From NCBI GenBank assembly GCA_019671135.1, contig JAHRHY010000010.1, positions 1,240,001 to 1,304,000 of the forward strand: a DNA stretch of 64,000 nucleotides. The letters run 5' to 3'. Positions 1 to 11,721 of the stretch are shown piece after piece. This DNA comes from Linnemannia hyalina (Eukaryota; Mortierellomycota; Mortierellomycetes; Mortierellales; Mortierellaceae). Made by a program: the position numbers and the translations under genes. Position 1 is the first letter of the stretch; each line of letters opens with the position of its first letter. The notes below the pieces were generated by a model. The model was given only the letters and a program-made list of their open reading frames with translations, did not search any database and was not told where the DNA came from.

Positions 1-3000
1 CTCAGCCGCATCACCAACCCGAGGATCAGCCCCAACCCCAACCCCAGCCTCAACTACAGCCTCAACTACAGCAAAACTATTCTCCTCAACCCGACTCAGA
101 CCGAAAACCAACGTTGATCCCAGTGGAATCCAGTCCTACTAAGCGGCAATGGCAATGGCAATGGCGCGGTCAATCAGCCTCCAAAGACGTTTCAGGAGAT
201 AGGACACCCAGAAAGACGGCTGCCAACACTATCACAAACAGGAAGGTTGTCGGTGGTCTTGGTCTAGGGAGTCCAGTTGTTGGCAATTCAAACAGTGCCA
301 ACTCCGCCTCAAGTTCTGGAAACCAAGTGGCTGCCAAAACTGGGAACGAAGGCGGGTCATCATTGCATGTGTTGCGTCGTACACGCTCTGCACCTATTCT
401 TGCATCTGGTCAACTCTCGTGTAAGTACTACAATGCCAATGAAATTGAGGTGTGCCATGAAAATGTTTGAGTTGATGATCAAACTGAGAAAATGCTAACA
501 TGTTACATGTGCGACAATTATATAGATGCGGATATCCTTAAGGCGTCGATCAAGGCTACTTCGGACTCTAGCCTGTCATCATCGTCGTCATCTGGATACG
601 TGTCTCTATTGTCCACGGACTCTAACACGTCGCATCTTCATTTGACCGGCTCGTCTTCTCCACTCGTTACGACCAACACTACCTCAGTCTCAGGAACGAT
701 CTCGTCATTCAACAACTCACCCGATGCATCAAGCTACAGATCTCGACTCATCGCCCCTCTCACTCCGACAAGGACGATGAAGCCCTTGCGGAGGCGTAGT
801 CTTTCCAACATCAAGGGCGAGATGAGCGCCTCAACGGCGTCTTTGAAGTCATTCATGACGCCTTTGAGAGCAGCTGCTGAAATACAAAGCCTTGATATGG
901 ACGCTTCAGCCATGGACGTGGATGAAACGCTTCCGAACCAGAATGGGGGATCAAATGCAGGCGATGATCGGAAGGAAATGGAGATGGCAGATACGGCATC
1001 TCCCAGTGGCTCGGAGGATGTGGAGATGTCAATAGCTGAAGAGACTGTGGAAGAAGTGGCGTCGCGCGGAATGATAGTCACGACGAGTGGTGCACGCGTG
1101 GCGTTAATTAAGAGCGAGGAGGAAGATGAGCCAGCAAGAAATCTAGTCAAGTCAGAGTCGGCGACAGGACTATCATTTTTCACTCCACCCGAGGAGCTGG
1201 ATGCTGCAGAGTCTTCTCCTGATACGATTTGCCTTGAGCAGAGTATCGTTGCTGGGTCGATGATGGAGTTTGAGCCGACTGTAGATACTTCTACAGAAAC
1301 CTTGCCTGAATCCGACGCGACGTCGACGTTGGTCCGTGCAGTGAGCGCCCCAGTCATGGTCTCGCCGATTTCTCCATCTCTTGCCAGCAACGTTTCTCTC
1401 GCAGCCAACAACGGAGCTGATGTAGAGAACGACAGTTACGAGAGCATCACGCTTGAGAGCCCTGACATAGCTGGCCTTGGCCCTGTTTCCTCCCTTCAGG
1501 AGAAGAAATTGAAGGTGGAGGAAGAGAGTATCGTTGTTGCGCAAGCAAGCGAGGTTCCCGTGGCTGAAAATGAGGTAGCGATTGAGACGAAGGTCACATC
1601 AGTCGCAGCGGAGGCATCGGTGGTTGCTGAGGAGCCAGAGTGTCCATTCCAAAAGCAACTCGCGCTTCAAGAGCAAGAGGAGACAGAGACTCAGCAGAGC
1701 AAAATTGCCGCTGGATTCAAGGCTCGTAGGAAGCGGAACGACAGCTCTGGTGGCAAGAAGCTGTTGCTCAAGAAGATGACAAGTCTCCCCAATCTTCGTA
1801 ACAGCTTCCAACAGCAGCAGCCATTACAGCAGGCGGTGACATCCCACTCTGAGAGCGATGGCTCCAAGCTGGACAGCTCGACGTCTACTTCCGGTAAAGT
1901 TGCTTCGAGCGACTATGTCATTCCTCCGTTCTACTTTCCCAAGGGCAAACCTGTGGCTGCATCCAAGCGCCGCCATAGAGTTCACAGCGCTGTGGTACGT
2001 TGTTTGTATTTGTGTTGTGACATGGGTACTTTATAACATGCCAGTTGTTATCTTAATGATTAGCCAATTTACATCCTTTTCTCTCCCCCTACCGTTGCAT
2101 TAGACGAAGGCTAAGGAGATCTTTGTGGTGGCGGAGAGTGGCGTGTTGTCAGAGGCAGGATTCGTGACCATTACGGTCCACTGCTGTGAGCTGCCACGGT
2201 ACATGAATCGCGCTTTGTTCCGAAAAGTCGACCTTGCTGGAAGCGGCGAAGTCCGGCTCCAAGAGTTTGAACGCGTCTGGGAATCTCTTGTCGAGACTTG
2301 TCCCGACGAGATTTCTATGGTATGGGAATATTGCTTGACTTTATTACTGGGGCCGAGATGAAACCATTAGAGTTGGTGGAGATGATCAGACCTTATCAGT
2401 TCAACAACTCCGCAATCAAATACTGATCATGATCTGCGATTTTTTTTTGGTTTATCTTTGTATACATAGATCTTCGCAATCTTGAAGCAGCCCAACGCAA
2501 ACGTCCTGACGCCCACGGATTTTGAGGCCGTCCTCCAAGACTTGGTTCTTTTTCACCCTGGCCTCGAGTTCTTGTCCGGCAATGCCGTCTTCCAAGAGCG
2601 TTACCGTATGTTTCTCACTCTTTCATTTTTTTTTTGTTTTCGTTCATACTGCAGCAAACATTTCGCTAACAAGTTCCTTTTTTTTGTTGTACTATAGTGG
2701 AGACGGTGATCACGCGGATCTTTTATGAGGCGAACAGGCGACATGGCAAGATGAAGTTGTCAGATCTGCGCCGATCCAACTTTGACAAGACATTGCGCAA
2801 GCTCGAGAACAGCGACCTGAATCAGACCGAGGACTGTTTCTCGTACAAGCACTTTTATGTGATCTACTGCAAGTTCTGGGAGTTGGATCAGGATCATGAC
2901 CTCATCCTGGACGAGCAGGATTTAGCGGGCTATTCGGGCGGGGCGATTTCGACGAGGATTATTCGACGCGTTATGCAGGGGTATGGAAACGAGACAGGGA

Positions 3001-5190
3001 TGTTTATGGTTCCTGATCAGGAGTTGCTCTTGCAGCAGCAACAGCAGCAGCAATTGCTTTTGATTCAGCAGCAGCAGCAACAGCAGCAGTTACTTCAACA
3101 GCAGCAACACCTATTGCTCATTCAGCGACAACAGCAACAGCAAACGGCTCACCTCCAGACCGAGAGCTCTGCCATGGATCTGGATACAACCATCTTGGCC
3201 AATCCTTCTGAGGACAATGGCGATGACGGTGAGGAGGCCAACAAGGTTATGGCCGAGATGACAACGCCTCCTGGGGAAGGATCTCCAGCTCCTGAGACCA
3301 AGACGTTGAGGCGATCCAAGACCATGACTCTCTCGGGTGTCAATATCTCGTCCGAGTTTATCACCGACGGCATGACTTCTCCTGTTCCTGAGGAGCCGTT
3401 AGCGTCTCCTTCCATCGCATCAACACCCACCAGTCCGTCGCCCGTGACAATGAACTCTCCATCGCCGACAGCACCAATAGCAGGGGCGACAATTCAGCGG
3501 ACGATCCCACCAGGTCCTGGCACACAGTGTCGGCCACAGAACTACCGCATGACCTACAAAGGCTTCATCTGGTTCCTCCTCGCCGAGACCGACAAGCAGA
3601 CCGTGACGTCGATCGAGTACTGGTTCCGGTGCATGGATCTCGACGGCGACGGATTGCTCACTGTCTTTGAGTTGGAGCAACTCTTCCAGGAACAGGCCGC
3701 TCGGATGGCGCTCCTGGGGATGGAATCGTTCGGGTTCCGGGATGCGATCTGTCAGATGCAAGACCTGATAGGCCCTAAGGAGACGGGCCTGGTGCGATTG
3801 TCAGATCTGAAGCAGTGTGGGCAGGCAGGTCCGTTTATTGATTTGTTTTGTAACGTTGTGAGGTGGAGGAACTTTGAGGCGAATCAGCATCAGATCCGGA
3901 TGCGTCAGCAGCAAATTGCGATGCAGCGGGCGACCGAGGCCGCGTGGGAGGAGGTTGCGGCGGGGGAGGATTTGTTTGATGATGATGATGAGGATGGTGA
4001 TGATGAGGGTGAAGAGGATGAGGATGATTGTGAGGAGGACGATGAGGAGGAGGAGGATGAAGATGTCAGTGATGATTATGCGGATGGAGGCAGCGAGAGT
4101 CCTACGAGTACTTTGAGCGACACGACGGAGTTGTCTTTCAAGTCGAATGCAGCTCACACAGTCTCGTTCAGCACGGATATCGAAATGGGCGAAGGCAAAG
4201 ATCTGTTGTCTGCCTCCGAGTTGTTGTGTGTGGGTCTTGGTCTGGCCGTCGAACCCTCGGCCCAACTTGATGCTGATGCCAAGGGTCTGTCAAGCACGCA
4301 GTTGTACCAGAACCTGGGTCTTCGTCGCGGTGGTAGCAATGGCACTGACCATGTCAAGGCTGCCGCACAAGAAAGAGGACCAGGCGAGGTACTCGAAGAT
4401 GATCATCAAGGCAGAGGAGGACCAGGGGGTATCATGGATGGCACGGTGGAATTGAACCCCGAAGTGACCAAGGCCCTAAATCGACGCAACAAGGAGAAGC
4501 GGCGCAAGCGGCGGCAGTCGATGGTGCGACTTGCCCTCCTGGGTGAACAGCGCAAAGAGAAGGCCCTCCTCGCCACCATTCGGTAAGCTCCTATTTTATT
4601 ACATTCAAAAAAACGCATGTTCCATTTGCATGCGATGCGAACTCTTGGTGTTTCATTAACTTTCTGCTAAACTTACCAACACTTGTTTGTTCCGAAATAA
4701 TAGGGAGTCGCCATGGATAGTATATGTGGAGTCAGAGTACGAGAAGCTGGTGACGATCGAGCGACCACAGAGCAGGACCGGGTGGGAACAAGAAGACGAA
4801 GAGGAAGAAGAAGACGAAGAAGACGAGGATGAGGATGACCTCGATGACCCCGAAGACGGTCCCGGTGGTGGCCTTGGTACTTTCGGTGGCGGGTTGATAG
4901 GCGAAGGAGATGATGACGACGAAGAAGAAGTCATGAACGAAGACCACCTTCACCATCTTCAACACCAACAACAACAACACTTGCAGCACCTCCAGCATCA
5001 TTTGCACCTGAATGTGGTTGAAGGGGTTGACCATATTCAGTTGCAGTTGCAACAACAGCAGCAACAACAACAACAATATCAGCAGTACCAGCTCTTGCTC
5101 CAGCAACAACAACAACAACAACAGCGACAGCAAGGGATCAGGACGACAGCACGACTGCTGGAGTTTGAGCAGATTTCAATTGACCCTTGA
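1..5190 (+). CDS. PP2A B''-type regulatory subunit with EF-hands (5' partial)
   Basis: Exons <1-420, 526-1994, 2104-2319, 2470-2605, 2698-4582 and 4704-5190 join in phase to about 1536 residues; the start lies left of the window. The conserved part covers exons 3-6. It holds two calcium-loop EF-hands, one near 2886 (D-x-D-x-D, Asp at the last position) and a canonical one near 3636-3671 (DLDGDG, Glu at position 12). It ends with the family-type tail around PWIVYVESEYEKL. In this family the B'' subunit directs the PP2A catalytic core to substrates in a calcium-sensitive way. The first ~690 residues are low-complexity Ser/Thr/Glu sequence. Glutamine runs (3030-3150, 5040-5130) and an acidic run (3975-4080) interrupt or follow the core. 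The family call is firm; the specific target is unknown. It is tail-to-tail with the USP gene, 220 bases away. Confidence 0.85.
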
Positions 5191-5410
5191 AAAACAGGAT
5201 CACACGGGGTGTGCAGATAGCTCTCTTACTGCTCTGTCCATGCACTCAACTACATTCAGTCAATAACAAACAAAACAAAACAAACTAGTTTCGATACCAG
5301 TAATAAAATTATCCAGTGTCCAGGAATAGGAAAAAGAAAGCGCCCTGCATTTTATTTTCTTTTTACGAAATGTGTCCCAAATGATGAGTTGTTGTGGTGG
5401 TGTAGGTGAT

Positions 5411-8400
5411 TCAAATAGATGGCGAAGATGAGGATGCATATTTGGTTATCAATCTAGGCGGTATCGACGTGAGGATGTCAAACGGCTCGGGTAAGCATGG
5501 TGAAGGCGGCGAAGAAGAATCGGATGCTCCTCCTCCGTTCATGCTCAACTCCAAGTCTTGAGGCAAACACGCAGACTGGATCCGCAATCCGTTCAGCAAA
5601 TGTTGCTGTTGCTCAGAGCTCATGGATGACGAGGGGTGATCCGTCGTCGCAGTGTTGGTCTTGCGGTTCATCCGTTGCCTCAGAACCGGTGAGGTCGTGA
5701 ACAAGGACGGGGAAGTCGAAGAATCAGACGAGCCGGCGCTCGGAGAAGGCGGAGTGGTCGAGTTGGGAGAGGAGACAAATGACCGCCACGCGCGGTCCTC
5801 GTCCTGAGACTGAAGACTCTCCATATCTGACATGTCCTCGTCCCGATCAAGGTGACCCATCCGAAGAAGAGCTGCGACCGCCTTGGGTCGTGCCTTGAAC
5901 AGTTTCTCGTCCATGTCCATGAAATCGACACGACTTGGATCTGCTCGAGGCCTGATTGTAGAAGGACCGCTACGACTGATGTTGCTGTTGCGTTTTACCC
6001 GGTACTGCTCCTCGTCACTCAATGTCTCCCTCGCGTCTTGGCTCTCCTTGGTCTCATTGCCATCTGTTCGAATCCTCAGACCCTTCTGCAAGAGCGCCCG
6101 AAGTCCAAGCTCGACAGACTGAAGCGACAAACTCGACGTAACATTGCTCCGCGTCCGGCTTTCCTTGTCTTGCTCGCTCTCAACTTTCTCATACAGACAC
6201 ATGTAAGGGTTCGAACCCAACACATTCTCCAGCGAGACTGACTCGACTGTTTCATCCGACACTCTAAACCAGTCCTCTCTCCGTCCACCGCCACAATACG
6301 AGCCACTCCTTGCCGACCCATTCGTTGCGACGTCCAGTCCCAACCCAACTGGCCCAACCTTTGACACCATGCTCTCAGGCTTGCGACGGTAAGCTATGAA
6401 ATGCCCGTATGAGTGTCCTCCATAATGAACAACGATCGACTGAAGCTTGTAGAGCACCTTTTTCCGTGCTGGCTCTGAATCCTTCTTGCTCGATCCATAC
6501 GACGCCGACGATGATGATCCTGACCCGTCATATCCCATCCTCTCCAAATCCTGCTCCGAAATCGACATGGGCAAGTTGGGTCGTGTCAAAAGAACGCCCG
6601 TGGTGCAGAAGGGCGACAGATCCAGATATTCAGGGAACTGGACATGGCAGCTGTTCTTGGATACCGTCCCATAGTTGGAGTACTGGGATCGAACAAAATG
6701 CAGGCACAGAACCGACGGTGGTTTGGCCAACATGACCTGCTTGGTGCAATGACGAGAGACAACCTTGGAGAGTTTGATATCCGGAAGAGCCTTCTCCACA
6801 TCCGACTTAATCGCCGCCTCCAGGACCTTGCGCTGCTGAAGGAGTTTTGACTTTTTGGCTGCCTTCTCCGCCTTTGTCAACGTCAGGTTGGATGTCCTCC
6901 TCCGACTCATCTCCTCGAACTCCGAGGTGTACTGCGACGAAGTCTCATCGTCGCTCTCGCTCTCGCTTCCAGAAAAAGTGGTACTGCTGTTGTCGGACAG
7001 GTAGTCGCTGTCAATGTTCATGTCCATATCCCTGCCTCTGTTCCTGCGCCAACCTGACCGCGCGATATTGGCCTGTGCTGCGGCTGGAGCATCAATTTGC
7101 TTCAGCTTGTTGCCGACGCGATCCAGAGTGGCGATAAGAGAGCACTTGCGGCAGACGACGTCATTGAGCGACTCGAGGGTGATATATTGTTGGAGGCAGT
7201 CCTCGATGTTGCAAGAGTGGGCCAAAGGTAATGAGAGCGATAGGTTGTCAAAGGTAAAGTGCCGAACTGCCTCTGTATATCCGCACTGCATACACGAAAG
7301 ACGGCTGGCCAGCATCCCGATCATTGGATTGGACTCCATCTTCTTGACTTGGTGGTCTAAATTGCTCGATTCCATCCCGACCAACTTTTTCAGAAACTCG
7401 AGATCCACCAGAGGTCGCGTCGACTGGAGCTTTTGAATAGTGTTCTCCTCTGAACTGAGTGCACTGGAGATGATCTGAAAGAGTTCCTGTGCATCCTGCT
7501 GCTCTCTGTTCATGATGTTGCTGTGGTATCCTGACGCCTTTGAATCCTTTGAACGCGAAGACTCCAACGCCTGGACAATAGCTCTTGGTCGGAAAGCCTT
7601 GTGCGAAGGCAGAGGTTTTTGCAGAGCTAAATAGTTCAAAAAAAGGGCAGTGCTTGTTAGCATTTGAAATAGATCCCTGGTTGTGTGCTAAGCGCCCAAC
7701 GATCAGTGGCGTTCTTGTCCGGAGAGAAATAAGTATACCTTCCATGGTGTCCAGTAATGCCTCTGTAACCTGGAGATCATCTTCATCCAACTGCAAATCC
7801 TCCGATCGGTCCAAAAGTGACTCCAGATAAGGCGAGAGTACCGAGAGTGCCGAAAGTGCCTGGTGTGGATTTATATGCAGAGAGAAAAAAAAACGTGGTG
7901 GATTGTGGTCAGTCGTCCGTAATCCTGGGACATGTCACATTGATTTCTTGTAGTGTGTGTGGACTTGATCATATGTTGTCCAAAGACTTGATTCCATACC
8001 TGCAGGACGGAATTCAGGAAGCAAGAGTTGCCTGTATTGACAAGGCCATGGACATAGTGAAGCGAGGAGGCCGTAGCGGCCTTGGGTTGATGTAATGCTT
8101 GCGATATTCCTAGTGTGCAAAAGTTGAAGGTTGTCGTTGATTAATAAAGCTCGAACCCGCACTTGCACATGTGTTAATAAAAGCAAGGTGCGATTCTATG
8201 CAGCAAAAGCGGCGAAGGTGGGAATATACTGTACCTTGTGTGGTATTGACGGTGTGGAGTTGGTGCAGTTGAACCCGGCTGGTGATTTTCGTTCTATCAG
8301 GCAAGGTGGTCCTAGTAGCGTTACGATGGTCCTGCAGTGGGTGCAAAAGACTGCTGCTGCTGCTGCCAATGCCGAAAGGGTTGCCACCATCGTCTTGAGA

Positions 8401-8661
8401 GTCGTCCAGCTCCCAGCCCAGAAGGATCCTGACAAGAGGCACCAAGAAGCGAGACTTGATGTAGAGCAAAACAGCCCATGCCTGAGCAGGCGTTGGCAGC
8501 TCTTCCAGAATGGTCTTGAAGTCGAGAGCAAGGAGATGGTCGATCAGGCCAAAGATCTGGCGCTTGTATTGTTGAGGCAGCGCAAAGATGACCGAGACCA
8601 GCAAGAGGACTGCGGCTAGAGGTGGAGGATGGAGAAGTTTCTGAAGTGTGTCCTGTAACAT
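5411..8661 (-). CDS. Membrane-anchored ubiquitin carboxyl-terminal hydrolase (USP30/Ubp1-like)
   Basis: Exons on the minus strand are 8661-8235, 8109-8000, 7859-7739 and 7626-5411, giving 957 residues. A hydrophobic segment (about residues 14-31) near the N-terminus suggests a single-pass anchor, as in human USP30 and yeast Ubp1. The Cys box GLVNTGNSCF places the nucleophile at Cys172. The His box GHSYGHFIAYRR gives His628, and the WFRVSDETV motif gives Asp677. Two CxxC pairs (331/334 and 378/381) look like the zinc-binding finger. An acidic Ser-rich insert lies between the catalytic boxes, and a ~230-residue Ser/Asp-rich tail follows. The WFRVSDETV...LENVL block resembles USP30 closely, but whether it sits on mitochondria, peroxisomes or ER cannot be read from sequence. 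The ATG at 8661 is chosen because it keeps the membrane segment. Confidence 0.88.
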
Positions 8662-9811
8662 GATGTCGTTTGGTCCTGGCTGTCCCTACTGAGCGTGCTT
8701 GGTGTTTTTTCCCAACGCCAGTAGAAGGGTTGGTTGATTCGTTTGCTGTCCTGTCCTTCTGAGGGTTGTTCGTTGCTTGTGGTTGCTTTATGGTTTGTGT
8801 GAGTGAGTGAGTGTGTGGGTGTGAATGTGTAAGAGTGTCGAATAAGAAAGAATAAGACAAGATTGTGAGTCTGTTGGGTCGGCAAAGGGGCGAGAGAGGA
8901 GAGGATGAAGGCACAGGAAGGAGGGAGAGTCAAAGAGAAAAGAGAGAGTGACAAGCAGACAGGGGGGTCAGGAGAGAGAGGGAGAAAAGGGAGGAGTGTT
9001 GGTCGAGACGCTTCCAGCCAGTCAAAGGATGAGACGAAACGAGAGGAGGAAAAAGAGGGAAAGAAGGACAGCGGAAAAATCTAGAGCTCCAAAAAAAAAA
9101 AAACGACTGTCTCAACAATCAACACGCAACTCAACAACACGCAATTGCTTACTACCGCACAAGCCAGCGCACATGGAAACGACTGCTTTTTCTTGCAACT
9201 CTGTTCAAATTGCAATTCAACATATCACTCCTCGTCTTCTATCATCCAGCCATGTTCCTTCAGGACAACGAGAATACAGAGCCAACGAGCAGAGACAGGA
9301 CATGGAGGTTGAACGGTATCCGGTCACACCCGCGGCATTAGCTCTTCTCGAGGTGAACACACCTGGAGCGATACAGCATTACCCTAAAGAACCTATATAA
9401 GAGGCATGTCCGAGCCCAATTGGGACAACAAACGACAGCAGCGGCTTACTCCAGCAGCACCAGGAGTAGTATCGACAATAAAAGGCATTCAAGAGCGGAT
9501 CTGAAGAACCGGATGGAGGATCGTCGAGCGTGTCTTTCCGATCGTAGATTATGGACTGGACACAATACGGCGTGAGCCTGAAATGCCGGAGGCTCTTGAG
9601 AAGGCGACCATCTTATCCCTCGAACGGCTGCCATTCCCAGGGTAAAGGCGTCGAACCCAGATTGGACAGGCTGTTTGCCAATTGCTCTTCAACTTTTTAC
9701 AGGGCGCGATAAAATAATTAATGTACGCCGTCTGTTTGTGTCCATTGCACTTAGAAAGACACGGAACCCAATAAACATGGCTGGGAATCTTTATTTTCTA
9801 AAGCAGAGTTC
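8662..9811. other. Gap between USP start and protease copy A
   Basis: No convincing gene is seen. The first ~400 bases are a purine-rich tract on the plus strand (pyrimidine-rich for the minus-strand USP transcript), as expected for its promoter and leader. A run of A lies near 9092-9104. A TATATAA sequence at 9394-9400 is on the plus strand with no matching gene. From about 9480 to 9811 the sequence is 3' flank of protease copy A and shares short blocks with the flank of copy B. Confidence 0.5.
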
Positions 9812-10504
9812 TTAAAGGCAGTTCGCCTTCACAACCTCAGTGACCCAGGCCCAGTTCGAGCGCAAATCACACCAGAGATGTTCTGTTTTCACTAGCGTCG
9901 AACCCTTCGCCTTGCCGTTCGCCACGCCAGCGACAAAGCACTTGTCACCCTGGCAGACAAACAAGGGCCCGCCGGAATCACGGAAGATGATGCCTGTGGC
10001 GCCATCGGCAACGGGGACCACAATGCCCTCGCTAGGGACGAACTTGGCCTTGGCAGTATACTGGAGGAACTGAAGCGTCTTGGGGATAGTGTAATCACCG
10101 AGAAAACCCCACCCTGCCACGGCGACGCTTTGACCTTGGACAGAGTTCTTGGTAAGGTTATAGCCCAGGTTGTGGGGTTGGGCAAGGACGGCGATTTGGA
10201 GGTCGTAGCAACGCTTGTCGCTATATCCGGGCTCGAACGATGAGACCATTTTTATCTTCTTGGTGGACTCCATTACGACCGAATCTTTGAACTCTGGGAG
10301 CATAACTTCGCCCAGGCGGTTCTTGGCGAGGCAGTGATGAGCGGTCAGGACACACTTGTTCCCGATCAATGCACCTGTGCAATCATCGTTGACTTTGACG
10401 ACTCCCTTCAAGAAGGGAGCTGTGGCGAAGCGGCCGTTGACGATTGCTTGAGCGGCAAGAGGGATCCATACAGCAGATAGAGCTAGGAAGAGCGATGCTT
10501 TCAT
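9812..10504 (-). CDS. Secreted trypsin-like (S1) serine protease, copy A
   Basis: A single-exon reading frame of 230 residues. Residues 1-20 form a signal peptide ending A-Q-A, directly followed by IVNGRF, the typical start of an active S1 protease. The catalytic triad is visible: His57 in TAHHC, Asp101 in YDLQIAVL and Ser177 in RDSGGPL. The protein is probably an extracellular endopeptidase. It has no pro-segment, and Arg replaces the usual Gly just before Asp-Ser in the active-site loop. A splice acceptor (tatag) sits immediately upstream of the ATG and a donor near 10635, so a 5' UTR intron is likely. Copy B, about 1.9 kb to the right on the same strand, is its tandem duplicate and has the same layout. 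Specificity is not assignable; there is an Asp-Gly near residue 167 but no confident S1-pocket assignment. Confidence 0.9.
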   Translation of the reverse strand: MKASLFLALSAVWIPLAAQAIVNGRFATAPFLKGVVKVNDDCTGALIGNKCVLTAHHCLAKNRLGEVMLPEFKDSVVMESTKKIKMVSSFEPGYSDKRCYDLQIAVLAQPHNLGYNLTKNSVQGQSVAVAGWGFLGDYTIPKTLQFLQYTAKAKFVPSEGIVVPVADGATGIIFRDSGGPLFVCQGDKCFVAGVANGKAKGSTLVKTEHLWCDLRSNWAWVTEVVKANCL

Positions 10505-11721
10505 TCTATAGATGTGTTATCATTAAAACATGGCGATTAGTGTTTGTTCGAGAGGAGGGTCGATGAAATCGAGTTGAGCTTGTGATTCCAGGTCGGCTGC
10601 AGACGGTCTTATTGCACATGGGATGAGCAAGAAACATACCTGAAGGTTTGGATATGATTAAGAAGCTAAAAGAGTGAAATAGAAAGTGAATGAGGAAGTG
10701 TGAAGGAAAAAAAAGGAAAGGAGTGAAAGAGGATGAAAGGGATCATTCAAGCATCCAAGTTACGCCCCTTTTGTAGTCTCCACCCGTTGTTTGAGCATTT
10801 TGCTAAACTTAGACACTTGTCATGTCGCCGACCCAGATATTTTTTCATACCGTCTCACATGAAAAAATGCTCTCCACGACAAAATGCAAGGCAACAAACA
10901 CGAAAAACAAGTTTACCGGTTACCACATAAACCAGCATACACATATGGAACGACAGTCTTCTTTAACTCATGTTGCCTTTTCAATCATTCTCTTTTACTT
11001 ATCTTTCCCTTTTTCTTTTTTTTTGTGCTGTTCAAAGCAACATAGCAAGCATTCATATTTTTTGTCAGGATATATCATTCGCCTATACATCTCACGACAA
11101 GCTGGGACACATCCGGCGTCTCTCAAACAAAGCGACTGTTGGTGTCTCATATCCAGTGATTCAGGATGCTAGGATATCTTCAGACGACCCAGGCAATGTT
11201 CCTGGTGAATCAACTCGTGGATATATTTCCAGATGTTGCTTGCTTACTTGGAAAAGTCAAGATGCCGGCCATCGAAGCTCCTCCAGCCGAATCGTAAGAC
11301 CTGTTCAGAGGTGATACCTCTCTCTCCGAGCTATTTCTGGCAAACATACCCACCTTCAACAACGCCTTCGAATTTACGCCCTGCAGCAGAGTTGAAGAAA
11401 GATGGAATCCAGCCATATCCAAAACGTTGAACTCTCCATAACCACTCTTCTGCAAACACAACAGTATCTGGGAAAACGCGACCATCTTATCCCCTCAAAC
11501 CACTGAACTATGATCTTTCATAAGGCAGTAGGCTGTCATTCCAATGCTGTTCATCTTTTCATTGTTCGATTGTCATTGCGATAAATAGTTACTTTTGCGC
11601 CGCTTGTTTGTTTCCAATTGCACCCGCCCGCGAACGGCGACTTTAAGAAACAGATAGTCTAGAGGCATGGTGAAATGTTAAAACGTGTGGGAAGATTTAT
11701 TGTTTCACACTAGTGGTTTTC
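10505..11721. other. Spacer between protease copies A and B
   Basis: Holds the promoter and leader of copy A (10505 to about 10830) and the 3' flank of copy B (about 11420-11721). The copy A leader matches the copy B leader in short blocks, such as the GCTGCAGA region at 10595 and 12499. The block gcgaccatcttatccc occurs after both genes (about 9602 and 11479). The middle part (10830-11420) shows no gene. Confidence 0.5.

Noticed and set aside
734..1411. 225-codon frame antisense to the PP2A-type gene
   Set aside because: A shadow of Ser/Thr/Glu-rich coding sequence on the other strand; no family features and no splice context of its own.
3801..4265. Antisense frame rich in Ile/Leu
   Set aside because: It mirrors the GAT/GAG acidic run of the PP2A-type gene; the hydrophobic look comes from reading ATC/CTC on the opposite strand.
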